From NCBI GenBank assembly GCA_020848595.1, contig JADLHV010000136.1, positions 1 to 7,316 of the forward strand: a stretch of DNA of 7,316 nt, in the 5' to 3' direction. This DNA is from Bacteroidia bacterium (lineage in GTDB: Bacteria; Bacteroidota; Bacteroidia; NS11-12g; UBA955). The notes under the pieces were generated by a model. That model saw only the letters and a program-made list of their open reading frames with translations, was not told the DNA's origin and did not search any database. Within the stretch, counting starts at the first letter, position 1. Each line of letters starts with the position of its first letter. This document shows, one piece after another, positions 1-7,114 of this stretch. The translations under genes and the position numbers were made by a program.

Positions 1-2283
1 AAACACCTCCATAAAAGAGTCTTTAGCAATGGGTTTTCTATTTAGATTTTCAAAATCAAATTTGAATAAAGCGTTATTACAATTTCTTGAATTATTTGTT
101 TTACTCCAAACACCTTGAGTAGTAGGAAATAGACTTTGTCCACCGCAACCAGCGCAGACAGATTGATAAACGACCCCCTTTTTATCGAATCTACTAGTTC
201 CGCCATCTACATGTTCGTGAGCACTTACAGAAGGAGTACTTTTTCCACCGATATAAGTTGCGTATTGAAGTTCATTAAATCCTTTACTAAAAACGGCTAA
301 ATAGAAATCTTCGCCATCCGTACTTTTTTGATAAGCATCTGAGGTAATTGGCATATTAGTGGTACCACCACCTGTAAATCCTCCTAAGTTTATCCCACCC
401 CAACCAGCTATAAATATACGTTCGCATTCATCAACAAGCAAAGCAGTCGGCGAAATATCTGGTCTAAGTTTATTAGTACCACCAAATACAGTTTGCAATT
501 CTATAGCTGTGCAATTTAAGTCTAATTTTTTCAGGAACATTCTCGACCCATCAACTCCAAATACATTAGGAGAACGGGCATGTTGACCTTCAGATTGACC
601 AAATACGAAGGGTTTTCCATATTTATCTACCTTAACAAAATAAGTCTGGTCGTAAGCCGAGGTTCCTATAAAAGTAGCTGCTAATAAATTAAAATTAGAG
701 AGATCTATTCGAACTAAAAATCCATCTGCTCTACCACCATTATTTATCTGAGCCAAACCAGGAACACTATAATTAAAATTAATAGTATTACTTCCTCCCG
801 TTATATATAAATCATTATGTGTACCTAAATCCAAACCATAAGCAGCATCATCTTCATTACCACCAATATAAGTTGAAAATAAAAGAGTCGACAAATCGGC
901 ACTTAGCTTAAACACACAGCCATCTTGTTTACCACCATAAGAATTATCAGAAGCATTAAGTGTAGGAAAATCCTTAGACATTGTAGTAGTAGCCACATAA
1001 ACATCATCGAGTGTATCGACAATTATTTCACCTCTAAAATCATCGGCATAGTTATAAAGAAGCGGACTAGTTGTTTTAGTTGGGCGATCGCCATTTAATC
1101 CATCGTAACTAGAGCCCCCGACAAAAGTACCCAATAACAGTTGCGTACCATCTTGACTAAATTTAACAATAAAAATATCAGAAAGTCCATTGTAAGAATC
1201 ATCAAAAGCAGGCGCAATTCCAATTGGGAAGTCGAAAGATTTGGTAGTACCCATTACTAACAAATTATCTTTACTATCGACAATCATACTATGAGGTTGA
1301 TCGTTGCTCATACTTCCACCCAGATAAGTACAATAGAGCAAAGACTTTCCATCGGCTTGATAGACCGAAATTCCACAGTCTCTATCTACGTATCCAATAT
1401 CAGTATCCTCTTCATCACCACCAGCGAAATCAACTTGATAAGCACCAGAAGTAGTAGGAAAACCGAAACCAAATACCGTTCCACCCGCAATCCCTCTACC
1501 CTTACTATCAAAAGTGGCGGTATATCCAAAATTATCAGCACGAGAGCCCGAATAGCTCGAAAATACCAGAACAGGGTCGATGATTAAAGCATTAGAAACA
1601 TTGCGTTTACCATTTATTTCAAAATGCATAGTATTCCCTTCCAAAACATATTGAGAATTGATAGGTAAATCACCTTGACTTGCTTGTTCGTAGACAAAAG
1701 GGCGTAATTCATTTATATAACCAAAACGGGTTTTGATATTTAATACCCCATTTTGAATGAATAAAGAATCCGCTCCATCATATTGCAATTTAATTTGTTT
1801 GTAGTCGCCACCAGGTTTAACGATAAAATTGTATTTTAAAGCGCCTTTTTCCTCGAACAATTCAAAGTCAATATTATTATAAATATTAGAGATATAGAGC
1901 TTCGAATGGGCGTAAACCTTAGATTTCCATTTTTGAGGGTTATTACCAATAAAGTAATTATAATATTCAACCGATTGCCCGATACCAGAATAAACGGCAG
2001 CAGGATTAGCACCTAAAAAATTCACTTTTATGGCATGCATCTCTAACTGACCATCGAATTTCTGTTCGTGTTGAGCCTCATTCAATTGTTCAGAATTATA
2101 AAAAAGATAGGTAATTTGGCCTTTAGAAACAAAGAGATTACAAGCACTTAGTTCGGCTTTAAAGAGAACGCCTTCTTCCCATTGCCCATTATTAGGCAAT
2201 AATTTGAATTGAGCCTGAGCCTGGTTAGTATAAGCTATCAGGATGATTACTAAACAATTGATATAGGTATTTAGCCGCTTCAA
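1..2283 (-). CDS. Large secreted DUF7948 / SBBP-repeat beta-propeller protein, likely T9SS cargo (3' part outside window)
   Basis: The minus strand is open without a stop from position 2283 to the left edge, giving 761 residues of an incomplete protein. There is no in-frame ATG between the upstream stop (2332-2334) and the coding region. I chose TTG at 2281-2283 because it gives a classical signal peptide: Lys-Arg at 2-3, a hydrophobic core at about 10-18, and a cleavage site after AQA at residue 24. Residues about 28-236 resemble the DUF7948 N-terminal domain (NNGQWEEGVLFKAEL near the start, ALIIDPVLVFSSYSGS at its end). After this, the motif [ST]-[YF]-x-G-G recurs seven times, near residues 242, 319, 386, 471, 537, 598 and 676, as in SBBP-type propeller repeats. 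A CAGCGG motif lies at 710-715, and the visible end (NRKPIAKDSF) looks like the start of a PKD-like domain. Family members usually end in a T9SS sorting domain; that end is not visible here. The function is unknown; a surface adhesin or structural protein is an inference. Confidence 0.88.
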   Translation of the reverse strand, partial: MKRLNTYINCLVIILIAYTNQAQAQFKLLPNNGQWEEGVLFKAELSACNLFVSKGQITYLFYNSEQLNEAQHEQKFDGQLEMHAIKVNFLGANPAAVYSGIGQSVEYYNYFIGNNPQKWKSKVYAHSKLYISNIYNNIDFELFEEKGALKYNFIVKPGGDYKQIKLQYDGADSLFIQNGVLNIKTRFGYINELRPFVYEQASQGDLPINSQYVLEGNTMHFEINGKRNVSNALIIDPVLVFSSYSGSRADNFGYTATFDSKGRGIAGGTVFGFGFPTTSGAYQVDFAGGDEEDTDIGYVDRDCGISVYQADGKSLLYCTYLGGSMSNDQPHSMIVDSKDNLLVMGTTKSFDFPIGIAPAFDDSYNGLSDIFIVKFSQDGTQLLLGTFVGGSSYDGLNGDRPTKTTSPLLYNYADDFRGEIIVDTLDDVYVATTTMSKDFPTLNASDNSYGGKQDGCVFKLSADLSTLLFSTYIGGNEDDAAYGLDLGTHNDLYITGGSNTINFNYSVPGLAQINNGGRADGFLVRIDLSNFNLLAATFIGTSAYDQTYFVKVDKYGKPFVFGQSEGQHARSPNVFGVDGSRMFLKKLDLNCTAIELQTVFGGTNKLRPDISPTALLVDECERIFIAGWGGINLGGFTGGGTTNMPITSDAYQKSTDGEDFYLAVFSKGFNELQYATYIGGKSTPSVSAHEHVDGGTSRFDKKGVVYQSVCAGCGGQSLFPTTQGVWSKTNNSRNCNNALFKFDFENLNRKPIAKDSFMEVF

Positions 2284-2347
2284 AAAACAAACGAATATAC
2301 GAAAAAATAATAAGTTTATTGTTAAGACGAATCAAATATGACATATG

Positions 2348-2365
2348 TTGCTTAAGAGTAAGCAA
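2348..2365. repeat. Perfect 7-bp inverted repeat in divergent promoter region
   Basis: TTGCTTA, a 4-base loop (AGAG) and TAAGCAA form a perfect inverted repeat, followed on the plus strand by a run of five T. It lies between the divergent starts of the secreted propeller gene (2283) and fmt (2405). Its right arm covers the position where the -33 element of the fmt promoter would fall. No plus-strand gene ends upstream of it, so a terminator role for the plus strand is unlikely. A regulator-binding site is possible but unproven. Confidence 0.4.
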
Positions 2366-2383
2366 ATTTTTACAGATTAGTCT

Positions 2384-2391
2384 TAATTTTG
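2384..2391 (+). promoter_or_regulatory. Bacteroidota-type -7 box upstream of fmt
   Basis: TAATTTTG matches the Bacteroidota -7 consensus TAnnTTTG exactly. No TTG lies 19-21 bases upstream, so the -33 element is missing or degenerate. Transcription from this box would begin about 5 bases downstream of it and leave a leader of only about 8-10 bases before the fmt ATG. No Shine-Dalgarno sequence is present, as is usual in this phylum. Confidence 0.45.
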
Positions 2392-2404
2392 TCGAGAATA
2401 CAAA

Positions 2405-3328
2405 ATGGATAAACAATCATTGAGAATAATCTTCTTTGGCACTCCAGATTTTGCAGTAGCATCTTTAAAAGCTATAGTAGAAGCTGGATATAATATTGTA
2501 GCGGTAGTTACTGCTCCAGACAAAGCGTCAGGAAGAGGCTATAAAATACAAAGTTCGGCCGTTAAAACAGCTGCCGATGAATTAGGGATATTAACTTTAC
2601 AACCTGAAAAATTAAAATCTCCAGAATTTATAGATCAATTAAAATCGCTGAACGCTGATTTACAAATAGTCATTGCATTTAGAATGCTTCCAGAAATTGT
2701 ATGGAATATGCCAAGACTAGGAACATTCAATTTACATGCTAGTTTACTTCCTTCTTATCGAGGTGCAGCGCCTATCAACCATGCGATAATAAATGGAGAA
2801 AAAACAACCGGAGTCAGTACCTTTTTTTTAAGACATGCTATAGATACGGGTGCCATTATTCTTCAATCAGAAATACAAATTGACCCCAAAGACAACGCTG
2901 GAGCATTACACGATAAATTGATGATAGAGGGTTCGAAACTCGTGGTTAAAACCTTAGATAAAATATTAGATGGACCAATAGAATTGTTAGAACAAGCAAG
3001 TGGTCATTTTCCAGAAGCCCCTAAAATTTTTACTGAAACTTGTAAAATCAATTTAGATAAAAATGCCGAACAAGTGCATAATTTCATTCGAGGACTTTCG
3101 CCTTATCCTGGTGCGCACTTAGAATTTAATGGAAAGAAATTGAAAGTTTTAGAAAGTCATAAAACAGAGAATCCATCAAGAGAAAAGGGTTTAATAGAGA
3201 TAGAAGGCAAGCATAAATTACTAGCCCATTGTTCAGATTACATTTTAGAATTTACAATTGTTCAACCAGAGGGCAAGAAAAAAATGAGCTCCACCGAATT
3301 CATCAATGGAATGCGCAATACTATTTAA
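2405..3328 (+). CDS. fmt: Methionyl-tRNA formyltransferase
   Basis: This cytoplasmic enzyme transfers the formyl group from 10-formyltetrahydrofolate to methionyl-tRNA(fMet), making the initiator for bacterial translation. The 307 residues are close to the usual length of about 310. The N-terminal formyltransferase domain (about 7-185) begins with FFGTPDFAVASL at 10-21. The variable loop that contacts tRNA carries APDKASGRGYKIQSSAVK at 37-54. The folate-site signature HASLLPSYRGAAPI spans 111-124. The catalytic triad known from the family is present as N109, H111 and D147 (in HAIDTGAI). The C-terminal tRNA-binding domain (about 208-307) includes the typical FIRGLSPYPGAH. The ATG is preceded by a promoter box 13 bases upstream. 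The gene stands alone rather than in the def-fmt pair common in other phyla, and its last 8 bases overlap the convergent thioredoxin-like gene. The identification is secure. Confidence 0.97.
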   Translation: MDKQSLRIIFFGTPDFAVASLKAIVEAGYNIVAVVTAPDKASGRGYKIQSSAVKTAADELGILTLQPEKLKSPEFIDQLKSLNADLQIVIAFRMLPEIVWNMPRLGTFNLHASLLPSYRGAAPINHAIINGEKTTGVSTFFLRHAIDTGAIILQSEIQIDPKDNAGALHDKLMIEGSKLVVKTLDKILDGPIELLEQASGHFPEAPKIFTETCKINLDKNAEQVHNFIRGLSPYPGAHLEFNGKKLKVLESHKTENPSREKGLIEIEGKHKLLAHCSDYILEFTIVQPEGKKKMSSTEFINGMRNTI

Positions 3329-3812
3329 ATTGATTACTAATTAATTGTATGACTTTATTATCATCCCAATCCATTCCTTCGACAGATTTTCTAAGTAACT
3401 GACCATTTTTACCAAACAAAAAAGTAGTTGGATAAGCCCTAATACCAATATCCTTTTTTAAACTTTTATCCGAATGATATATGGTCAAAGAACTTTTAAA
3501 TTTCTCGGCGTATTGAAGTAATTTATCTTTGGGTTCGTCACTCACCAACAATACAACAATTTTATCGGCTCCAAATTGTTTTTGAAGCGCTTCCAATTGC
3601 GGTTTTTCCTTCACACAATCGCTGCACCAGGTTTGAAAATACGATACAATATATAATTTCCCTTCGAGATCCGATTTATTAAAAACATTTCCATTAAGGT
3701 CTACTAACTCCGGTAATTCTGGATAATTAACCGTTTTCATGTAACGAATAATAAAAAACGACAATACAAACGCGAGTATTAAAACACTCAAAAGAAAATT
3801 TTTTGATTTCAC
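3321..3812 (-). CDS. Membrane-anchored thioredoxin-like (TlpA/ResA-type) protein with CSDC active site
   Basis: This is a 163-residue protein with a single N-terminal hydrophobic helix (about 6-23, flanked by Lys and Arg) that is probably an uncleaved anchor, followed by a thioredoxin fold on the outer side of the inner membrane. Visible landmarks are an AhpC/TSA-TlpA-like entry (LPELVDLNGNVFNKSDLEGK, 33-52), the strand IVSYFQTW, the redox pair W62-C63-S-D-C66, and the cis-proline region AYPTTFLFGKNGQ (126-138, P128). Relatives reduce or oxidise cysteines in exported proteins or in cytochrome c maturation. The substrate here is unknown. The usual CxPC proline is replaced by Asp, which could shift the redox potential. 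The start is GTG at 3810-3812; no ATG lies between it and the upstream in-frame stop at 3831-3833. The stop codon lies inside the end of the convergent fmt gene. Confidence 0.88.
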   Translation of the reverse strand: MKSKNFLLSVLILAFVLSFFIIRYMKTVNYPELPELVDLNGNVFNKSDLEGKLYIVSYFQTWCSDCVKEKPQLEALQKQFGADKIVVLLVSDEPKDKLLQYAEKFKSSLTIYHSDKSLKKDIGIRAYPTTFLFGKNGQLLRKSVEGMDWDDNKVIQLISNQFK

Positions 3813-3816
3813 AATG

Positions 3817-3824
3817 CAAAAATA
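3817..3824 (-). promoter_or_regulatory. Candidate -7 box immediately upstream of the thioredoxin-like gene
   Basis: Read on the minus strand this is TATTTTTG, an exact match to TAnnTTTG. It ends only 4 bases before the GTG start, so transcription from it would begin at or next to the start codon and give a leaderless message. No TTG stands at the -33 distance. In DNA this AT-rich an 8-base match can arise by chance. Confidence 0.3.
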
Positions 3825-3860
3825 AGCAGACTAATAAAAAGTCCGATTTATAATTATCCC

Positions 3861-3893
3861 CTATCAATAAAGAATGTCTTATCTATCAATAAA
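3861..3893. repeat. 11-bp direct repeat in divergent intergenic region
   Basis: CTATCAATAAA occurs at 3861-3871 and again at 3883-3893, a 22-base period or about two helical turns. It lies within the 238-base AT-rich spacer between the thioredoxin-like gene and the metalloprotease. The helical phasing would suit tandem binding of a regulator to either divergent promoter, which is an inference. Apart from this repeat and weak promoter boxes at each end, I see nothing else in the spacer. Confidence 0.4.
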
Positions 3894-4025
3894 TTCTATA
3901 AGAAGATTAAAAGAGAACCCCGAATTAATAGATAAAATTAGATATAGAAAACTTTAACAATCAAATTATTATATAAAGTAAAAGTCATTTTATCGAAAAA
4001 GACGTTCAAAAATCGATAAAAAGGA

Positions 4026-4032
4026 TAATTTG
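4026..4032 (+). promoter_or_regulatory. Weak -7-like box before the metalloprotease
   Basis: TAATTTG resembles TAnnTTTG with the internal spacer one base short, 18 bases before the ATG at 4051. There is no clear TTG at the -33 position. It is the best candidate in the 100 bases upstream but is not convincing on its own. Confidence 0.2.
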
Positions 4033-4050
4033 CGAAAAATTTAATCAAAC

Positions 4051-6636
4051 ATGTTACGTCGAATTAGTTTAATGGCATTATCCATCCTATTTCTATACAG
4101 TAGTGATGCAGTCGCACAGAGAAAAAAGGACAAGAAAAAACCAGAATTAGCAACCGTTGCGGCAAAACCAGCTGGGCCTGCTACTATAGCCGAGAAAGTT
4201 AAAAAATGCAAAAAAACAGAAGGACTTTTCACCCTTTTTCAAGATACAACCACAGGGTCGATGATGTTATTAATTAAAAGAGAACAGATAAATAAAGAGT
4301 TCATTTATTTTAGTTACATCGAGAATGGCAATACAACAACTGGACATAACAAAGGAACATTTAGAGACAATAAAGTTTTCCAAATTAAAAGGTATTTCAA
4401 TCAGATAGAATTTATCACACAAAACACCTCTTTCTATTTTGATCCGAGCAATGCTATTTCAAAATCGGCAAATTCAAATATCGCGAATGCGGTTATGAGT
4501 AGTGAAGTTATTTTAGCTTCAGACGAATCGAAAGGCGAATATTTAATTAATGCCGACAATCTATTTTTAAGTGAAGTTTTATATCAAATAAAGCGAATGA
4601 GTATGATGCCTCCAATGATGAATGGAGCATTTAATTTAGGCGGATTAAACAAAGCCAAAACGCATTACGAAACCATCAAAAGTTATCCTGAAAACACAGA
4701 CATAATAGTTCGATATGTTTATGATGATCCAATGTCGCGAGGCAGTTCAAGTGATGCAATTACCGATGGCCGTTATGTAGAAATTTTACTTCAACATAGT
4801 TTTATTGAAATGCCGAATAACGGTTACGTTCCGAGATACGATGACCCTAGAATTGGCTATTTTATAACAGAAGTCAATGACATGACAACTTTAGATAATC
4901 TTAATTATAAAGATTTAATTCACCGTTGGCATTTAGTTAAAAAAGACCCTAGTGCACTCTTATCAGAGCCAGTAAAACCTATTACTTGGTGGATAGAAAA
5001 TACCACACCAAAAGATTTAAGACCAACCATAAGAGCAGCTATATTACAATGGAATTTAGCCTTTGAAAAAGCAGGATTTAAAAACGCGATAGAGATTAAT
5101 GAACAGCCAGATAATGCAGATTGGGATGCAGGAGATATTCGATACAATGTATTAAGATGGACCAGCAGTCCTGAACCTCCATTTGGTGGCTACGGACCTA
5201 GTTTTGTCAATCCACGTACTGGAGAAATTTTAGGTGCTGATATTATGTTAGAATGGATATTTATAACCAACAGATTGCGCAGTCAACGTGTTTTTGATAA
5301 AGCAGGAATTGAATGGTTGATGCAAATTGATGGCAACGAATATCATGACCCACATGGCTGTCAGGCTGGAGAGCATATGCATATGCAAAATCTATTAGGA
5401 CTGCAATATTTAGCCATGAATAAAGCCAGTGAATCGGATGTAAATGAATTTATTAAGGAATCTATCTACTATCTTATTTTGCATGAAGTTGGGCATACCT
5501 TAGGGCTTAATCACAATATGAAAGCAAGTCAATTACATAGTCCAGATGTTTTATACGACCGCAGTATTACAGAATCAATAGGATTAACAGGCAGTGTAAT
5601 GGATTATCCTGCTGCCAATTTTAGCAATAGAGTTGGAAAAAAATCTCAATATTATACTACCCGACCAGGGCCATACGACCTATGGGCAATAGAGTTTGGG
5701 TACTATCAAGAAAACACATTAATAGAAGATCAAGCAAGAAGACAGAACATATTAGCGAGAAGTACCGAACCAGCTTTATGTTTTGGAAACGATGCCGATG
5801 ATATGAGAAGTCCGGGCAAAGCCATAGACCCTAGAGTAATGATTGGAGATATGAGCAGCGATGCTGTAGGTTATGCCAAAGAACGCATTGGATTTATAAA
5901 AACGATGATGTCGAATTTATATAAAGAATACGGCACAGAGAATAGAAGTTTTAATGACTTAAGAGGTTCGTATATCGTCCTATCTTCCGAATGGGCGGTT
6001 CAGGCAGGAGTTATATCAAGATATATCGGAGGCGTATATGTCGATAGGAGTTTTAGCAATCAAAAATCTTTAAACAAACCTTATACAGCTGTTCCATACG
6101 AGTTACAAAAAAATGCAATGAAAGCATTAGCAGAACTAGTATTTGCTCCCAATGCAATGGAAATTCCAGCAGAGCTAATGCCTTATTTACAAATGCAAAG
6201 AAGAGGATTTAACTTTTTCGCTAGCGGAGAAGACCCTAAAATTCATGATAGAATATTAAATGTACAGAACATGGTTTTAGTTCACCTTTTACATCCAAAT
6301 ACATTACAAAGAATAAGCGACAGTAAATTGTATGGAGGCAATAAATATGAGTTAAGTGAAATGTTTAAGGATTTAAGTAATGCTATATTTCAAGCCGACA
6401 TGACAGGCGAGATAAACAGCTATAGACAAAATTTACAATCCTTATACATTCAATATTTAGGGGCTATAACAAAATCGCCTCAATTTGACTATTTAAGTAA
6501 ATCAAAAGCTTATAATCAATTAGTTAATTTACAGAAGCAAATTCAGGCTAGTTTACCTTCGTCGACATTAAACGCCAAAGAACACAAGAATTACATACTT
6601 TCGTCGATAAAGCAAATATTAGAGCCAAAGCATTAA
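4051..6636 (+). CDS. Secreted zinc-dependent metalloprotease of the DUF5118/DUF5117/DUF4953 (met-zincin) type
   Basis: This 861-residue exported protein is predicted to hydrolyse peptide bonds in the periplasm or outside the cell; its substrate is unknown. An N-terminal signal peptide (RR at 3-4, hydrophobic core about 6-17, cleavage near residue 22 after AVA) is followed by a Lys-rich linker (24-30). A DUF5118-like segment covers about 44-92 and a DUF5117-like domain about 95-300 (including RYVYDDPMSR, 221-230). The catalytic DUF4953-type region contains the zincin motif HEVGHTLGLNH: H478, H482 and H488 are the expected zinc ligands and E479 the catalytic base. The Met-turn follows as GSVMDYP (M517). 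PRTGEILGADI (388-398) and GGVYVDRSF further on are also typical of this family. The length fits members of about 800-860 residues. The ATG is chosen because it gives an intact signal peptide. No T9SS sorting domain is visible at the C-terminus, which looks largely helical. The gene is probably monocistronic. Confidence 0.93.
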   Translation: MLRRISLMALSILFLYSSDAVAQRKKDKKKPELATVAAKPAGPATIAEKVKKCKKTEGLFTLFQDTTTGSMMLLIKREQINKEFIYFSYIENGNTTTGHNKGTFRDNKVFQIKRYFNQIEFITQNTSFYFDPSNAISKSANSNIANAVMSSEVILASDESKGEYLINADNLFLSEVLYQIKRMSMMPPMMNGAFNLGGLNKAKTHYETIKSYPENTDIIVRYVYDDPMSRGSSSDAITDGRYVEILLQHSFIEMPNNGYVPRYDDPRIGYFITEVNDMTTLDNLNYKDLIHRWHLVKKDPSALLSEPVKPITWWIENTTPKDLRPTIRAAILQWNLAFEKAGFKNAIEINEQPDNADWDAGDIRYNVLRWTSSPEPPFGGYGPSFVNPRTGEILGADIMLEWIFITNRLRSQRVFDKAGIEWLMQIDGNEYHDPHGCQAGEHMHMQNLLGLQYLAMNKASESDVNEFIKESIYYLILHEVGHTLGLNHNMKASQLHSPDVLYDRSITESIGLTGSVMDYPAANFSNRVGKKSQYYTTRPGPYDLWAIEFGYYQENTLIEDQARRQNILARSTEPALCFGNDADDMRSPGKAIDPRVMIGDMSSDAVGYAKERIGFIKTMMSNLYKEYGTENRSFNDLRGSYIVLSSEWAVQAGVISRYIGGVYVDRSFSNQKSLNKPYTAVPYELQKNAMKALAELVFAPNAMEIPAELMPYLQMQRRGFNFFASGEDPKIHDRILNVQNMVLVHLLHPNTLQRISDSKLYGGNKYELSEMFKDLSNAIFQADMTGEINSYRQNLQSLYIQYLGAITKSPQFDYLSKSKAYNQLVNLQKQIQASLPSSTLNAKEHKNYILSSIKQILEPKH

Positions 6637-6720
6637 GTTTCAGATAGGCAACAATTCTTTACGTATAACACTAAATATCAATACGTTAAGATATGTTATT
6701 TTAGTTTAAAAAAATTAAAT

Positions 6721-6750
6721 TTGGAATTACTTCATCCAAAATTAGTTTTG
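6721..6750 (+). promoter_or_regulatory. Strong Bacteroidota-type promoter for the RRM gene
   Basis: TTG at 6721-6723, a 19-base spacer and TAGTTTTG at 6743-6750 match the phylum promoter consensus (TTG, 19-21 bases, TAnnTTTG) at every defined position. Transcription would begin near 6755 and leave a leader of about 25 bases before the ATG at 6780. It is the only complete -33/-7 pair I found in the window and suggests that the RRM gene is transcribed independently of the metalloprotease and strongly. Confidence 0.75.
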
Positions 6751-6779
6751 TTACTAATTAAACTTAACCGCTTATTGAA

Positions 6780-7061
6780 ATGAGAATTTACATTGGAAAT
6801 CTAAACTATCGATTGCGCACCGAAGAGCTCAAGAATGAGTTTCTGCCCTTCGGGGAAGTAATTGGCGCAAAGATAGTACGCGACCTGGAGACAAAACGAA
6901 GCAAGGGATTTGGCTTTGTCGAAATGGTCAACGAAGCTGACGGCTTAAGAGCCATTGAAGCTTTGAACGGACACGACTTAAAAGGCAGAAACATGATAGT
7001 GACGCAAGCCAAACCGAGGGAGAATGCCGACGTATCCGAAAATCACAATCAAGAAAATTAA
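6780..7061 (+). CDS. Small RNA-binding protein with a single RRM domain
   Basis: This 93-residue cytoplasmic protein is almost entirely one RNA recognition motif. RNP2 is IYIGNL at 3-8 and RNP1 is KGFGFVEM at 42-49; the aromatic residues Y4, F44 and F46 that stack on RNA bases are all present. The fold order fits: YRLRTEELKNEF forms helix 1, EADGLRAIEALNG helix 2, and NMIVTQAKPR the last strand. A short polar tail rich in Asn and Glu (about 80-93) replaces the Gly/Arg-rich tails of some relatives. Such single-RRM proteins are common in Bacteroidota and Cyanobacteria and are thought to bind single-stranded mRNA as post-transcriptional regulators or chaperones; targets here are unknown. The gene has its own strong promoter and terminator. 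By hand count it is about 46% GC, against roughly 30-35% in neighbouring genes, which suggests codon selection for high expression or foreign origin. Confidence 0.95.
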   Translation: MRIYIGNLNYRLRTEELKNEFLPFGEVIGAKIVRDLETKRSKGFGFVEMVNEADGLRAIEALNGHDLKGRNMIVTQAKPRENADVSENHNQEN

Positions 7062-7083
7062 TTTTTTTTCATTATCTAAATTG

Positions 7084-7114
7084 AAAGGCAACTGTAAAAG
7101 GTTGTCTTTTTTTT
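7084..7114 (+). terminator. Rho-independent terminator after the RRM gene
   Basis: AAAGGCAAC (7084-7092) pairs with GTTGTCTTT (7101-7109) as a 9-bp stem with one G-U pair and an 8-base loop, followed by an unbroken T run to 7114. It lies 22 bases after the RRM stop. The T run reaches into the stop codon of the convergent gene on the right. On the minus strand the same stem is followed only by a short broken T run, so it would work less well in that direction. Confidence 0.8.

Noticed and set aside
359..1587. Two plus-strand open frames (359-586 and 1291-1587).
   Set aside because: Both lie inside the minus-strand secreted protein gene, which is open for all 761 codons and has recognisable domains. 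Their translations are rich in Ser, Thr and Ile and have no domain character.
2333..2340. CATATTTG on the minus strand as the promoter of the secreted protein gene.
   Set aside because: It has one mismatch to TAnnTTTG, and the nearest TTG is 22 bases upstream, outside the usual 19-21. It is too weak to list.
2225..2416. Minus-strand open frame of 63 residues covering the fmt start and the divergent spacer.
   Set aside because: It is in another frame from the secreted protein, would cover both promoters and overlaps two better supported genes.
4041..4232. Minus-strand open frame of 63 residues.
   Set aside because: It is antisense to the signal peptide and linker of the metalloprotease; its hydrophobic look arises from the complement of that region.
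4920..5147. Minus-strand open frame of 75 residues.
   Set aside because: It lies entirely antisense inside the conserved part of the metalloprotease, with no promoter or domain.
6661..6686. ACGTAT / ATACGT inverted repeat after the metalloprotease, as a terminator.
   Set aside because: The arms are only 6 bp with a 14-base loop, and no T run follows directly, so a terminator is not supported.
6806..7012. Minus-strand open frame of 68 residues.
   Set aside because: It is antisense to the RRM coding sequence, where the higher GC content removes stop codons.
7062..7069. Run of eight T directly after the RRM stop codon, as a terminator.
   Set aside because: Only an AT-only palindrome precedes it; the GC-containing hairpin at 7084-7114 is the better candidate.
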